Shown here one piece after another: positions 53,530 through 63,543 of a stretch of DNA of 64,000 nt; position 1 is the stretch's first letter, and the number at the start of each line of letters is the position of its first letter. Under the pieces are notes generated by a model. It ran no database searches and was not told the DNA's origin. It saw only the letters and a list, made by a program, of their open reading frames with translations. The position numbers and the translations under genes were made by a program. This DNA is from an uncultured Stenotrophomonas sp. (GTDB taxonomy: Bacteria; Pseudomonadota; Gammaproteobacteria; Xanthomonadales; Xanthomonadaceae), in contig NZ_CAMFIA010000004.1 of NCBI RefSeq assembly GCF_945952405.1, positions 216,482-280,481 of the forward strand, written 5' to 3'.

Positions 53530-54309
53530 TTACTCGTCGCCAGCGCTCTGGCGCTGCAGGATGGAGCTGAACTCTTCGGCGAAGGTCTCGAACCGCACCG
53601 ACATGCGCTCGACGCGGGTGGTGAAGCGGTTGTAGGCCCACACCGCCGGGATCGCCACGAACAGGCCGATGGCGGTGGCGAACAGGGCTTCGGAGATACC
53701 CGGCGCAACGGCGGCGATGCCCGCCTGCGCACCGCTGCTGATCATGTCGTGCATGGTCACCATGATGCCGAACACGGTGCCGACCAGGCCCACGTACGGG
53801 GCGGTCGAGCCGATGTTGGCCAGCAGCTCCAGGTTGCGCTCCAGCTGGTCCACTTCGCGGGTATAGGTGGTGCGCATGGCACGCTGCGCGCCTTCCAGCT
53901 GCGCGCGGCCATCCAGCCGGCGCTTGTCGCGCAGGCGGGTGTACTCGCGGAAACCGGCTTCGAAGATCGCCTCCAGGCCGCCGACATTGCGGCTGCGGTC
54001 GGTGGCCGAGCTGTACAGCTTGCCCAGGTCGGCGCCGGACCAGAAGCGGTTCTCGAACTCGTCGGCTTCGCGGGTCGCCTGCTTGAACACGCGGGCCTTG
54101 CGGAAAATGATCACCCAGCTGACGAACGAGCCGACCAGCAGCAGCAGCACGATGATCTTCACCGGCAGGCTGGCCTTGGCCATCAGTTCGAGGTAGTTGA
54201 TGCCGCCGCCGGTGGTGGCCTGGGCAAGGGTCTGGGTCGCGGCGTTGCTGACATCGGCCGGCAGTGCCTCGGTGACCGTGGCCTGCAGGGCCAGGAGCGT
54301 TGCGATCAT
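53530..54309 (-). CDS. tolQ: Biopolymer transport protein TolQ
   Basis: Three-helix membrane protein of the MotA/TolQ/ExbB family that with TolR uses the proton gradient. From the ATG at 54309 it has 259 residues, with helices at about 40-60 (IIVLLLLVGSFVSWVIIF), 160-180 (LLANIGSTAPYVGLVGTVFGIM) and 195-215 (ATAIGLFVAIPAVWAYNRF). An upstream in-frame ATG at 54384 falls inside ybgC and is not used. Confidence 0.96.
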   Translation of the reverse strand: MIATLLALQATVTEALPADVSNAATQTLAQATTGGGINYLELMAKASLPVKIIVLLLLVGSFVSWVIIFRKARVFKQATREADEFENRFWSGADLGKLYSSATDRSRNVGGLEAIFEAGFREYTRLRDKRRLDGRAQLEGAQRAMRTTYTREVDQLERNLELLANIGSTAPYVGLVGTVFGIMVTMHDMISSGAQAGIAAVAPGISEALFATAIGLFVAIPAVWAYNRFTTRVERMSVRFETFAEEFSSILQRQSAGDE

Positions 54310-54319
54310 CCGTTGTTCC

Positions 54320-54751
54320 TCAGTGTTCGGATTCGGGGTGGAGGTGGGGTTGCAGCACGGCAAGGACGGCATCGTCCATGCCACGCGGGCGGAAACTGGC
54401 CGCTTCCAGTGCGGCGATGCGGACCAGGGCCGACAGCAGTAGCTCGCCGTCGCGCAGGATCTGCTGCTCGAAGACCATGCTGGCCTTCTTCAGCTGGACC
54501 AGCCGGGCGCTCACCTGCAGGATGTCATCCAGCCGTGCCGGCCTGATGAAATCCATCTGCATCGAGCGCACCGCGAAGATCATCCCGTGCTCGGCGCGCA
54601 TGCGCTCCTGGCCGTAGCCCAGCGCACGCATCCATTCGGTCCGGGCCCGTTCCATGAAGGCCACGTAGCGGGCGTGGTAGACCACGCCACCTGCGTCGGT
54701 ATCTTCCCAGTAAATGCGTGTCGGCCAACTGAATCGCGGCTCAACCGACAT
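54320..54751 (-). CDS. ybgC: Acyl-CoA thioesterase YbgC
   Basis: Hot-dog fold thioesterase, first gene of the tol-pal cluster. The 143 residues have [31 protein letters not shown], the 4-hydroxybenzoyl-CoA thioesterase signature with the catalytic Asp. It starts inside the last codons of ruvB (11-base overlap), so the ruv gene and tol cluster are joined. Confidence 0.95.
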   Translation of the reverse strand: MSVEPRFSWPTRIYWEDTDAGGVVYHARYVAFMERARTEWMRALGYGQERMRAEHGMIFAVRSMQMDFIRPARLDDILQVSARLVQLKKASMVFEQQILRDGELLLSALVRIAALEAASFRPRGMDDAVLAVLQPHLHPESEH

Positions 54752-55781
54752 CGGGAACCTCCGCGAACAGGTCCTGCGGCGGGTTCTTCGGCTTCAGGCC
54801 CATGTGCCGGTAGGCCTTGTGGGTGGCCATGCGGCCGCGCGCGGTGCGCACCAGGAAGCCCTGCTGGATCAGGTACGGCTCGACCACGTCCTCCAGCGTG
54901 CCACGCTCTTCGGACAGCGCGGCCGCCAGCGATTCGATGCCGACCGGGCCACCGTCGAAGTAGTCGACCATGGTTTTCAGCAGGCGCCGGTCGAGCTCGT
55001 CGAAGCCCTCCGGGTCGACCTTGAGCATCTTCATCGCGGCCTGGGCCACGGCTTCGTCGATATGGCCGCCGGCCTTGACCTGCGCGTAGTCGCGCACGCG
55101 CCGCAGCAGGCGGTTGGCGATGCGCGGGGTGCCACGCGCGCGGCGCGCGATCTCGCCGGCACCATCGGCGGTGCAGTCGATGCCGAGGATGGTGGCCGAG
55201 CGGCGCACGATCCGGGTCAGCTCCTCGACGCTGTAGAACTCCAGCCGCTGGACGATGCCGAAGCGGTCGCGCAGCGGCGCGGTCAACAGGCCGGCGCGGG
55301 TGGTGGCACCGATCAGGGTGAACGGCGGCAGGTCGATCTTGATCGAGCGCGCGGCGGGGCCCTCGCCGATCATGATGTCGATCTGGAAGTCTTCCATCGC
55401 CGGGTACAGCACTTCCTCGACCACCGGCGACAGGCGATGGATCTCGTCCACGAACAGCACGTCGTGCGGTTGCAGGTTGGTCAGCAGCGCGGCCAGGTCG
55501 CCGGCCTTCTCGATCACCGGGCCGGACGTCACCCGCAGGGCGACGCCCAGCTCGTTGGCGATGACGTGGCTGAGGGTGGTCTTGCCCAGGCCCGGCGGCC
55601 CGAAGATCAGCACGTGGTCGAGCGCATCGCCACGGGCCTTGGCGGCTTCGATGTAGATCTCCAGCTGCTCGCGCACCGGCGCCTGGCCGAGGTAGTCGGC
55701 AAGGCGCTTGGGGCGGATGCTGGCGTCGGCGGCGTCATCCTCGCGGGTGGCGCCGGCGCCGATGATGCGATCGTCGGTCAT
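54741..55781 (-). CDS. ruvB: Holliday junction helicase motor RuvB
   Basis: Hexameric AAA+ motor that drives branch migration on RuvA. The 346 residues include the Walker A block [15 protein letters not shown], Walker [12 protein letters not shown], sensor [13 protein letters not shown] and arginine finger region APLRDRFGI, then a winged-helix C-terminus ([24 protein letters not shown]). Start 55781 ([10 protein letters not shown]) fits the family; an upstream in-frame start at 55826 does not. kup lies upstream between ruvB and ruvA, which is unusual. Confidence 0.97.
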   Translation of the reverse strand: MTDDRIIGAGATREDDAADASIRPKRLADYLGQAPVREQLEIYIEAAKARGDALDHVLIFGPPGLGKTTLSHVIANELGVALRVTSGPVIEKAGDLAALLTNLQPHDVLFVDEIHRLSPVVEEVLYPAMEDFQIDIMIGEGPAARSIKIDLPPFTLIGATTRAGLLTAPLRDRFGIVQRLEFYSVEELTRIVRRSATILGIDCTADGAGEIARRARGTPRIANRLLRRVRDYAQVKAGGHIDEAVAQAAMKMLKVDPEGFDELDRRLLKTMVDYFDGGPVGIESLAAALSEERGTLEDVVEPYLIQQGFLVRTARGRMATHKAYRHMGLKPKNPPQDLFAEVPDVG

Positions 55782-55827
55782 GCGGTGATTATGCGGTAAA
55801 TGGGTGCATTCCGGGGCTGGAAGCACG

Positions 55828-55902
55828 GTAGTGCCGGCCGCTGGCCGGCAACCCCATGAACACCGGCGGCATTACGGCATGCCGGCCAGCGGCCGGCGCT
55901 AC
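55828..55902. repeat. Inverted pair of SMAG palindromes between kup and ruvB
   Basis: GTAGTGCCGGCCGCTGGCCG plus GCA (55828-55850) faces TGCCGGCCAGCGGCCGGCGC plus TAC (55880-55902), an inverted dimer with a 29-base spacer. The two together could fold into one long hairpin. It separates the ruvB-tol transcript from kup. Confidence 0.85.
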
Positions 55903-55908
55903 CAGACT

Positions 55909-57828
55909 TCAGATCTCGACCTGCGCGCCCAGCTCCACCAGGCGGTTGCCCGGAATCCGGAAGAACCCGGTGGCCGGCGCCGCATTGCGGTGCATCAGCG
56001 CGAACAGCTTGTCGCGCCAGATCGGCATGCCGCGGTTGGCGGTGGCGACGATGGTCTCGCGGCTGGCGAAGAAGGTGGTGTCCATCGGGTCGAAATAGAT
56101 GCCACCGTGGTCGCAGGAGCGCATCAGGGCCAGCGGCACGTCCGGGGTCTCCATGAAGCCGAAACGCACGTAGACGCGGTAGAACTCGTCGCCCACCGAT
56201 TCGATCTTCAGCCGCTGCCCTTCCATCGCGTACGGGATCGGCAGGGTTTCCACGTGCAGGAACACGTTGCGCTCGTGCAGCACCTTGTTGTGCTTGAGGT
56301 TGTGCATCAGCGCATGCGGGGCCACGGTCGGGTCGGCGGTGAGAAACACCGCGGTGCCCGGCACGCGCACCGGCGGCGCCAGCATCAGGCCCGGCAGGAA
56401 GGTATCAAGGCGGATGCCGTCCTTGCGGATCTCATCGCGCAGCAGTTCGCGGCCACGGCGCCAGGTACGCATCATGGTGAACAGGAAGATGCCCAGCACC
56501 ACCGGGAACCAGGCGCCCTGCAGCAGCTTGGCGCCGTTGGCGATGACGAAGCCGAGGTCGATGATGAAGAACACCACGCACAGCGGCAGCAGCCAGCCGC
56601 GCGACTTCGGCCACAGCGAACGCGCCACCACCGCCAGCAGCAGGGTATCGATCAGCATGGTGGCCGACACCGAGATGCCGTAGGCCACGGCCAGGTTGGA
56701 CGAACTGCGGAAGGCCAGCACCAGCCCGAACACCATCACCGCGATGCCCCAGTTGATGCCCGGGATGTAGATCTGGCCGATGGTGTCGTGCGAAGTGTGC
56801 TTGATCCGCATGCGCGGGATGTAGCCCAGCTGCATGGCCTGGCGCGAGACCGAGAACGCGCCGGTGATGACCGACTGCGAGGCGATCACTGCGGCCATCG
56901 TGGCCAGGATGATCATCGGGTACAGCGCCCACGACGGCACCGCCTCGAAGAACGGGTTCTTCAGCGCCTCGGGGTGGTTGAGCACCAGCGCGCCCTGCCC
57001 CAGGTAGTTCAGCACCAGGCACGGCAGCACGAAGAAGTACCAGGCATGGCGGATCGGGCGCAGGCCGAAGTGGCCCATGTCCGCATACAGCGCCTCGCCA
57101 CCGGTCACCGCCAGCACCACCGCGCCGAGGATGAAGATGCCGTGCCAGCCGTGTTCCATGAAGAAGCGGATGCCCCACCACGGGTTGAAGGCCTTCAGCA
57201 CTTCCGGCGCATCCACGATGTTGTAGATGCCGATCGCCGCCAGCGACACGAACCAGATCGCCATGATCGGGCCGAACGCCTTGCCGATCTTCTCGGTACC
57301 GAAGCGCTGTGCGGCGAACACCGCCAGCAGCACCACCAGGGTGACCGGCACGATGAAGACATGCAGGCCGGGCGCGGCCACCTCCAGGCCTTCGACCGCG
57401 CTGAGCACGGACATCGCCGGCGTGATCACGCCATCACCGAAGAACAGCGAGGCACCGAAGATGCCGAGGATGCCGACCACGTAGGCCGAGCGCGAACCAT
57501 TGCGCAGCGTGCGCTGGGTCAGCGCCATCAGCGCCATGATGCCGCCTTCGCCATCGTTGTCGGCGCGCATGATGATGGTGACGTACTTCAGGGTCACCAC
57601 CAGGTTCAGCGCCCAGAACGCCAGCGACAGCACGCCCAGCACGGTGTCGTGGTCGCTGTTGAGCCCGTAGTGCGGCGAGAACGCCTCCTTCAGGGTATAC
57701 AGCGGGCTGGTACCGATATCGCCGAAGACCACGCCGATCGCACCGATGACCAGCGCCAGTCCTCCAGCGGAGGGGGCGTGGCCATGGCCGCCGGGAGCGG
57801 CTGCGTGCGGGGTTTGACTGCTGGACAT
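55909..57828 (-). CDS. kup: Low-affinity potassium uptake protein Kup
   Basis: K+/H+ symporter of the KUP/HAK/KT family in the inner membrane. The 639 residues begin with a short tail, then [26 protein letters not shown], the hallmark of the family, and carry about twelve membrane helices. [49 protein letters not shown] is another KUP block. A cytoplasmic beta-rich tail closes the protein. It is placed between ruvA and ruvB. Confidence 0.95.
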   Translation of the reverse strand: MSSSQTPHAAAPGGHGHAPSAGGLALVIGAIGVVFGDIGTSPLYTLKEAFSPHYGLNSDHDTVLGVLSLAFWALNLVVTLKYVTIIMRADNDGEGGIMALMALTQRTLRNGSRSAYVVGILGIFGASLFFGDGVITPAMSVLSAVEGLEVAAPGLHVFIVPVTLVVLLAVFAAQRFGTEKIGKAFGPIMAIWFVSLAAIGIYNIVDAPEVLKAFNPWWGIRFFMEHGWHGIFILGAVVLAVTGGEALYADMGHFGLRPIRHAWYFFVLPCLVLNYLGQGALVLNHPEALKNPFFEAVPSWALYPMIILATMAAVIASQSVITGAFSVSRQAMQLGYIPRMRIKHTSHDTIGQIYIPGINWGIAVMVFGLVLAFRSSSNLAVAYGISVSATMLIDTLLLAVVARSLWPKSRGWLLPLCVVFFIIDLGFVIANGAKLLQGAWFPVVLGIFLFTMMRTWRRGRELLRDEIRKDGIRLDTFLPGLMLAPPVRVPGTAVFLTADPTVAPHALMHNLKHNKVLHERNVFLHVETLPIPYAMEGQRLKIESVGDEFYRVYVRFGFMETPDVPLALMRSCDHGGIYFDPMDTTFFASRETIVATANRGMPIWRDKLFALMHRNAAPATGFFRIPGNRLVELGAQVEI

Positions 57829-57877
57829 GGGACTCCTGGCGAAGCTCAGGCGGTTCGTTGAAGGAAAGGGACGCGGC

Positions 57878-58471
57878 TCAGCGCAACGCCGACTGCAGCG
57901 CCTTGCGGATCACCACAGCCACGTCGTCACCTTCATTGAAGGCGTCGCGGGCCATGCGTGCCGCTTCGGCCGGCTTGTAGCCCAGCTGCTGCAGGGCCAC
58001 GGTGGCATCGGACAGCGGATCGGCCGGGGCCGGGCCACTGCCGGTCGGCAGCGCACCGCCGGCCCCGAACTGGGCGGCACGGTCGCGCAGCTCCAGCACC
58101 ATGCGCTCGGCGGTCTTCTTGCCGATGCCCGGAATGCGGGTCAGCGCGGTGATGTCGCCGGCCTGGACCATGCGCGCGAACTCCTCGACGCTGACGCCGG
58201 ACAGCACGGCCAGCGCGATCTTCGCGCCAATGCCACTGACCTTCTGCACGTCGCGGAACAGGCGCCGCTCACCCTCGCGCAGGAAGCCGTACAGCGAGAC
58301 GCTGTCTTCCTTCTGCGAGTAATGGGTGTACAGGGTGACCTCGCGGCCGAGCTCGGGCAGGTCGTAGAAGGTGCTCATCGGCGCCTCCAGTTCGTAGCCC
58401 ACTCCGTTCACGTCCACCACCAGCCACGGCGGCGCCTTGTAGGCGACGATGCCGCGCAGTCGACCGATCAT
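57878..58471 (-). CDS. ruvA: Holliday junction binding protein RuvA
   Basis: Tetrameric four-way junction binder that loads RuvB. The 197 residues start [28 protein letters not shown] (OB fold), followed by helix-hairpin-helix motifs [15 protein letters not shown] and [18 protein letters not shown], and a C-terminal UBA-like RuvB contact domain. It follows ruvC by 13 bases. The upstream ATG at 58513 falls in ruvC and is rejected. Confidence 0.97.
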   Translation of the reverse strand: MIGRLRGIVAYKAPPWLVVDVNGVGYELEAPMSTFYDLPELGREVTLYTHYSQKEDSVSLYGFLREGERRLFRDVQKVSGIGAKIALAVLSGVSVEEFARMVQAGDITALTRIPGIGKKTAERMVLELRDRAAQFGAGGALPTGSGPAPADPLSDATVALQQLGYKPAEAARMARDAFNEGDDVAVVIRKALQSALR

Positions 58472-58484
58472 TGCGTGCAGCTCC

Positions 58485-59006
58485 TCATTTGCGGCCCCAC
58501 GCCTGGCGGGCACTGAGCCCCAGGCGGTTGGCCGTTGCCCTTACGTGGGCGTGGGTGATCGCCACCGCCAACGCGTCGGCCGCGTCGGCCTGCAGCTTGG
58601 TTTTCAGGTTGAGCATGAGCCCGACCATGTGTTGAACCTGTTGCTTCTCGGCGCCACCACGACCGACCACCGCCAGCTTGATCTCGCTGGCGGCATATTC
58701 GTGCACCGGCAGGTCACGCAGCACCACGGCGGAGATCGCCGCGCCCCGGGCCTGGCCCAGTTTCAGTGCCGAATCGGGGTTGCGGGCCATGAACACGCGT
58801 TCGATGGCGACTTCCTGCGGCTGGTACTCGCGGCACAGATCGGCCAGGCCCAGTACCAGCAGCTTCATCCGCTGCGGGAAATCGTCGGCCCCCAGCAGCA
58901 CCAGCGGCTGGTGGTGCACGTGGCTGACGCGGCCGGCGGCATCGACATCGATGATGCCGACCCCGGTCCGCTGCGAACCGGGGTCGATGCCGAGGATGCG
59001 GGTCAT
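58485..59006 (-). CDS. ruvC: Holliday junction resolvase RuvC
   Basis: RNase H-fold endonuclease that cuts four-way junctions. The 173 residues have the acidic site residues in [17 protein letters not shown] (Asp7), [13 protein letters not shown] (Glu) and [14 protein letters not shown] (two Asp). Immediately upstream of ruvA and 105 bases after yebC, the classic yebC-ruvC-ruvA order. Confidence 0.97.
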   Translation of the reverse strand: MTRILGIDPGSQRTGVGIIDVDAAGRVSHVHHQPLVLLGADDFPQRMKLLVLGLADLCREYQPQEVAIERVFMARNPDSALKLGQARGAAISAVVLRDLPVHEYAASEIKLAVVGRGGAEKQQVQHMVGLMLNLKTKLQADAADALAVAITHAHVRATANRLGLSARQAWGRK

Positions 59007-59111
59007 GCTGCGCTCCTGGCGGGGCGGAACGGGATGCGCTGGCAGGCGTATGGGCTCATGACTGTCCGCGGTGACCGTTCAACGGCCCGCGCCCAGGCCG
59101 TCGGAGACGGC

Positions 59112-59843
59112 TCAGGCGTAGGCGTCGGCGCCAAGTTCGGCGTTGGAATACACGTCCTGCACGTCGTCCAGGTCTTCAAGCATGTCCAGCAGCTTCTTGA
59201 CCTGCAGGGCGACGTCGCCCTCGACCTTGATGTCGTTGTCCGCGCGGAAGGTGATCTCGGCGTGGTCGGCGACATGACCGGCGGCGGCCATCGCGTCCTT
59301 GACCGCATTGAATGCGTCCGGGCTGGTGACCACGTCGATCGAACCGTCATCCGGATAGACCACGATGTCGTCGGCGCCGGCATCAATGGCGGCTTCGGTG
59401 ATGGCTTCCTCGTCGGCACCCGGGGCGAAGCTGAGCACGCCCAGGCGCTTGAACATGAAGGCCACCGAGCCTTCGGTGCCCATGTTGCCGCCGCACTTGC
59501 TGAACGCATGGCGGACATCGGCCACGGTGCGCACGCGGTTGTCGGTCAGGCAGTCGACGATCACGGCCACGCCACCCGGGGCGTAGCCCTCGTAGCGGAT
59601 TTCCTCGTAATCGACGCCTTCCAGCTCACCGGTGGCCTTCTTGATGGCGCGCTCGATCACGTCCTTGGACATGTTCACGGCCAGGCCCTTGTCCATCGCC
59701 ACGCGCAGGCGCGGGTTGTTGTTGGGGTCGCCTCCACCGCCGCGCGCGGCAACGCCGATCTCGCGGATGATCTTGGTGAAAATCTTGCCACGCTTCGCGT
59801 CGGACGCGTTCTTGCGGGCTTCGATGGAGGGGCCTCTACCCAT
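59112..59843 (-). CDS. yebC: YebC/PmpR family protein (TACO1-like)
   Basis: A 243-residue member of the YebC family. It starts [29 protein letters not shown], the conserved N-terminal block, and contains [48 protein letters not shown]. These proteins were long called transcriptional regulators; more recent work ties YebC to translation of proline-rich stretches. Position ahead of ruvC is conserved. Confidence 0.95.
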   Translation of the reverse strand: MGRGPSIEARKNASDAKRGKIFTKIIREIGVAARGGGGDPNNNPRLRVAMDKGLAVNMSKDVIERAIKKATGELEGVDYEEIRYEGYAPGGVAVIVDCLTDNRVRTVADVRHAFSKCGGNMGTEGSVAFMFKRLGVLSFAPGADEEAITEAAIDAGADDIVVYPDDGSIDVVTSPDAFNAVKDAMAAAGHVADHAEITFRADNDIKVEGDVALQVKKLLDMLEDLDDVQDVYSNAELGADAYA

Positions 59844-59976
59844 GGGTGCTACCGTCTGGCTGCTTCAGGATCAAGGCGCGGATTCTACCTGATCAGGCGC
59901 TGCAACCGTGTCTAGGGATTGCCGGGCGATGCACGAGCCGGCGCAACGGCGGCCGAACGCCGGCGGATCACCCCTT

Positions 59977-60003
59977 GTAGAGCCGAGCCATGCTCAGCTG
60001 CAC
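59977..60003. repeat. Imperfect SMAG element
   Basis: GTAGAGCCGAGCCATGCTCA is followed by GCTGCAC; the GTAG head and GAGCCGAGC arm are intact, but the second arm has mismatches. It lies near the hydrolase stop in the gap to yebC. Confidence 0.45.
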
Positions 60004-60021
60004 CCGACCCGGCGCGGCCGC

Positions 60022-60654
60022 TCACGCCGCAGCGGCGTCGCGGCTGTGGTCGAACTGGCCGTGGCGCAGGAAACAGGCGGTCTGCCGCGCGGCGTCGGGC
60101 GATACCACCAGCCCGCTGTGGCTGGTCCGCACCACGCAATGGTCGGAAAGGCCCGGCAGGCGGGTCTCGGCCAGTGCCACGGTGCCGTCGGAGGCATCGT
60201 CGATGGCGCCCAGCAGGCTGCCCAGCCCATGCGGCACCGAACCGGCAATCAGGCCGACCTCGGCCTTGCCCTGCCAGTCCGGCAGGCCATCCAGCAGCAA
60301 TTCGCTGCTGCGGCCCAGCGCCAGCCCCCAGCCATGCTCGGACAGGGAACGTGCGGTGCCGCTGCCGCGCAGCGGCGATCCCAGGCAGACCACGCGCTGC
60401 ACCGGCAGCTGCGGATTGCGCCGCAATGCTTCCAGCGCCAGCAATCCACCGAGGCTGTGGCCCACCAGCGACAACGGGCCGGCATCGGCCAAGCGTTCCA
60501 GCAGCTGCGGCACAGCCACCTCCGGGCCACCGAACACCGAGGAGTAACCGAACGTATGCACCTGGAAACCACGCGCACGCAGGCGCCAGGCCAGTGGCCC
60601 GACCCAGGCACGGGCATTCCAGATGCCATGCAGCAGCAATACGGGGGGAGTCAT
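60022..60654 (-). CDS. Alpha/beta hydrolase, lipase-like
   Basis: A 210-residue cytoplasmic serine hydrolase. It opens PVLLLHGIWNARAWVGPLAW with the oxyanion HG. The nucleophile elbow is SLVGHSLGGLLALEAL (Ser near 66), the acid is probably in DDASDGTVAL, and the His in VVRTSHSGLVVSPDA. It resembles PGAP1/lipase-class small hydrolases. There is no signal peptide. The substrate is unknown. Confidence 0.85.
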   Translation of the reverse strand: MTPPVLLLHGIWNARAWVGPLAWRLRARGFQVHTFGYSSVFGGPEVAVPQLLERLADAGPLSLVGHSLGGLLALEALRRNPQLPVQRVVCLGSPLRGSGTARSLSEHGWGLALGRSSELLLDGLPDWQGKAEVGLIAGSVPHGLGSLLGAIDDASDGTVALAETRLPGLSDHCVVRTSHSGLVVSPDAARQTACFLRHGQFDHSRDAAAA

Positions 60655-60729
60655 GCAAACAGCCTGGCGGTCAGCGGGGCAGGAACGTACGGTGATTGAA
60701 CACGCGCGCGCGGCAAGCGGCGGTGAACG

Positions 60730-61251
60730 TCAGGCTTCGCGCGGCGCGCGGCGCAGGATGAATTCGAGATCCTGGGTATCACCGACCGGGAACAGGTACT
60801 CGCCGGCCTTTTCGAAGCCATAGCGGGCATAGAAGCGCTGCGCGCCGAAGTTCTCCGACCATACGCCCAGCCACAGCGTGCGTGGGCCTTCGTGTTCCAG
60901 CCAGGCCAGTGCGGTTTCCAGCAGGCGGCTGCCCCAGCCGCAGCTCTGCTGCGTCTTGACCAGGTACAGGCGCTTGAGTTCGCCGTCGCCCGGCTGCACG
61001 TCCGGATGCGGCAGGCCACAGGGGCCGGCGGCGGCATGGCCGACCGCCTCCCCGTCCAGTTCCAGCAGCCACACCGCGTACTCCGGGTGGGCCAGGATCA
61101 CGCGCTGGCGTTCGACCGTGTAGGCCTCCTCGAGGAAGGCCTGCAGGTCCTGCGGCGGATACAGATGGCCGAAGGTTTCGGTGAACGTGCGAGCGGCCAG
61201 CGCCGACAGGGTCGGCGCGTCGTCCACGGTGGCGCGGCGGATCGAATACAT
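60730..61251 (-). CDS. GNAT family N-acetyltransferase (paralogue of 39604-40116)
   Basis: A 173-residue GNAT enzyme starting MYSIRRATVDDAPTLSALA. The acetyl-CoA loop is QSCGWGSRLLETAL, and the C-terminus RTLWLGVWSENFGAQRFYARYGFEKAGEYLFPVGDTQDLEFILRR is nearly shared with the other GNAT in this window. An ATG at 61249-61251 is preferred over the GTG-rich upstream extension to 61287. The substrate is unknown. Confidence 0.88.
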   Translation of the reverse strand: MYSIRRATVDDAPTLSALAARTFTETFGHLYPPQDLQAFLEEAYTVERQRVILAHPEYAVWLLELDGEAVGHAAAGPCGLPHPDVQPGDGELKRLYLVKTQQSCGWGSRLLETALAWLEHEGPRTLWLGVWSENFGAQRFYARYGFEKAGEYLFPVGDTQDLEFILRRAPREA

Positions 61252-61283
61252 GGGTCGAGTTGACGTCAGGACAACGGTTCGGG

Positions 61284-61616
61284 TCAAGCCCGTTCCGCCG
61301 GCGCCTTCTCGTCTTCTTCCTCTTCCTCTTCGTATTCCTCGTCGTCCTCTTCTTCCTCGCCGTCTTCCTCTTCTTCGCCTTCCTCGTCCTCGTCGTACTC
61401 TTCCTCTTCGTCGTCCTCGTAATCCTCGACGCCGAAGTCTTCACCATCCCAACGGCCTTCGCCGTCAGCGACGAAGGTCAGGGCCATCGCCGCCGGGTTG
61501 GTCCCGACGCGGACCAGCCAACCACCGAACACGCGTGCACGCTCGGTGACCAGGTTGGCCTCGGAGCCTTCATTGCCCAGCTTTTCCCACTCCAGCGAAA
61601 ACGCAAACTCGGTCAT
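61284..61616 (-). CDS. Small protein with extreme acidic tail
   Basis: A 110-residue protein of unknown function. Residues 1-55 form a compact domain (MTEFAFSLEWEKLGNEG, then RVFGGWLVRVGTNPAAMALTFVADGEGRWDG). Residues from about 58 to 102 are almost entirely Asp, Glu and Tyr. Such tails mimic nucleic acid or bind metal and basic proteins. It lies 16 bases after aspS in the same direction, so it is probably on the aspS transcript. The family is not recognised. Confidence 0.8.
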   Translation of the reverse strand: MTEFAFSLEWEKLGNEGSEANLVTERARVFGGWLVRVGTNPAAMALTFVADGEGRWDGEDFGVEDYEDDEEEEYDEDEEGEEEEDGEEEEDDEEYEEEEEEDEKAPAERA

Positions 61617-61632
61617 TGCCTGGATCTCCTGA

Positions 61633-63384
61633 TCAGTTGGTCTTGGGGCGAACCTGGATGTGCACTTCGGCCAGCTGCGCGTCGATGATCGGCGACGGCG
61701 CGTCGGTCATCAGGTCCTGTGCACCGGTGGTCTTCGGGAACGGGATGACGTCGCGGATCGATTCGGTGCCGGCCATCAGCGCGGCGATGCGGTCGATGCC
61801 GAAGGCGATACCACCGTGCGGCGGCGCGCCGTAGTTCAGCGCGTCGAGCAGGAAGCCGAACTTGGCACGCGCCTCTTCGGCACCGATGCCGAGCAGCTCG
61901 AACACCGCGCTCTGCATGTCCGGACGGTGGATACGGATCGAACCGCCGCCGATTTCATTGCCGTTGAGCACCATGTCGTAGCCGCGCGAGACCGCGGTAC
62001 GGGCATTGGCGCGCAGGTCGGCGATATCGTCCACGGCCGGTGCGGTGAAGGGGTGATGCAGGGCCACGTAGCGCTGTTCTTCCTCGTCCCACTCGAACAT
62101 CGGGAAGTCGGTGACCCACAGCGGTGCCCAACCGTCGGCGACCAGGCCGAAGTCCTTGCCGGCCTTCAGGCGCAGTGCGCCCATGAAGTCGGAGACCTTG
62201 TTGTAGCCACCGGCACCGAAGAACACGATGTCGCCGTTGCCGGCGCCGACATGGGCGACCAGGGCGGCAAAGGATTGCTCGCTGAAGAACTTCTGGATCG
62301 GCGAGCTGACCTCGCCGTTGTCGGCGATCTTGATGTAGGCCAGGCCCTTGGCACCGTACTTGGCGGCGTGCGCGGCGTACTCGTCGATCTGCTTGCGGCT
62401 CAGCGCTGCACCGCCCGGAATGCGCAGTGCGGCGACGCGGCCATCGGCATCATTGGCCGGGCCGGTGAACACCGGGAACTCGCTGTCCTTGACCAGTTCG
62501 GCCACGTCCACCAGTTCCAGCGCGATGCGCAGGTCCGGCTTGTCCGAACCGTAGCGGCGCATTGCTTCGGCCCAGGTCATGCGCGGGAAGCTGGCATCCA
62601 GCTCGACCTCGACCACTTCCTTGAAGATGGCGCGGATCATGTCCTCGACGAAGTCCTGCACGTCACGCTCGCGGACGAAGGCGAACTCCATGTCCAGCTG
62701 GGTGAATTCCAGCTGGCGGTCGGCACGCAGGGCCTCGTCGCGGAAGCAGCGGGCGATCTGGTAGTAGCGGTCGAAGCCGGCCACCATCAGGATCTGCTTG
62801 AACAGCTGCGGGCTCTGCGGCAGGGCGTAGAACTCGCCCGGATGCATGCGCGCCGGCACCAGGAAGTCGCGCGCGCCTTCCGGGGTGGCCTTGGTCAGGA
62901 TCGGGGTTTCGATGTCCTGGAAGCCCTTCTCGTCCAGGTGGCGGCGCAGCGCCTGCACCAGCTTGATGCGGGTGCGCTGCATGCGCTGCATTTCCGGGCG
63001 GCGCAGGTCCAGGTAGCGGTACTTCAGGCGGGTTTCCTCGCCCGGGTTCTCATGGGCATGGAACGGCAGCGGCGCGGCCTTGTTCAGCACGGTGATGGCG
63101 GTGGCGATCACTTCCACCTTGCCGGTGCGCATCTTGTCATTCACCGCGTGGCGGGCGCGCACGACGCCTTCCACCTGCAGCACGTCCTCGTAGCCCAGCG
63201 AAGCGGCCACGGCGAACACTTCGGCGTTGTCGACCTCCACGGTCACCTGCACGATGCCTTCATGATCCCGGAGATCGATGAAGCAGACGCCGCCCTGGTT
63301 ACGGGCCACGTCGGTCCAGCCGGCGAGGGTGACAGTCTGGCCAATCAGGGTCTCGTCGACCAGGCCGCAGAAGTGGGTACGCAT
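61633..63384 (-). CDS. aspS: Aspartyl-tRNA synthetase
   Basis: Class II synthetase charging tRNA-Asp. The 583 residues have an N-terminal OB fold anticodon domain ([30 protein letters not shown]), motif 1 near [28 protein letters not shown], motif 2 in [42 protein letters not shown], the bacterial GAD insert, and motif 3 in [16 protein letters not shown]. Length is normal for a bacterial enzyme. It is divergent from the DUF3011-like gene. Confidence 0.97.
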   Translation of the reverse strand: MRTHFCGLVDETLIGQTVTLAGWTDVARNQGGVCFIDLRDHEGIVQVTVEVDNAEVFAVAASLGYEDVLQVEGVVRARHAVNDKMRTGKVEVIATAITVLNKAAPLPFHAHENPGEETRLKYRYLDLRRPEMQRMQRTRIKLVQALRRHLDEKGFQDIETPILTKATPEGARDFLVPARMHPGEFYALPQSPQLFKQILMVAGFDRYYQIARCFRDEALRADRQLEFTQLDMEFAFVRERDVQDFVEDMIRAIFKEVVEVELDASFPRMTWAEAMRRYGSDKPDLRIALELVDVAELVKDSEFPVFTGPANDADGRVAALRIPGGAALSRKQIDEYAAHAAKYGAKGLAYIKIADNGEVSSPIQKFFSEQSFAALVAHVGAGNGDIVFFGAGGYNKVSDFMGALRLKAGKDFGLVADGWAPLWVTDFPMFEWDEEEQRYVALHHPFTAPAVDDIADLRANARTAVSRGYDMVLNGNEIGGGSIRIHRPDMQSAVFELLGIGAEEARAKFGFLLDALNYGAPPHGGIAFGIDRIAALMAGTESIRDVIPFPKTTGAQDLMTDAPSPIIDAQLAEVHIQVRPKTN

Positions 63385-63543
63385 TGGGGGAAAGCTCCGC
63401 TGGAGAACGCCGGCGCCGGATGGGGGCCGGAAAGCCTCGTATTCTGCGGCCGAGGCCCCGGCCGGGGCAAATCCCGCCAGTCACGCCGGCTTGATCGCCC
63501 CCTTCCCTATAGTCAGGCACCTGCCACCGTATGGGATGCCGCC

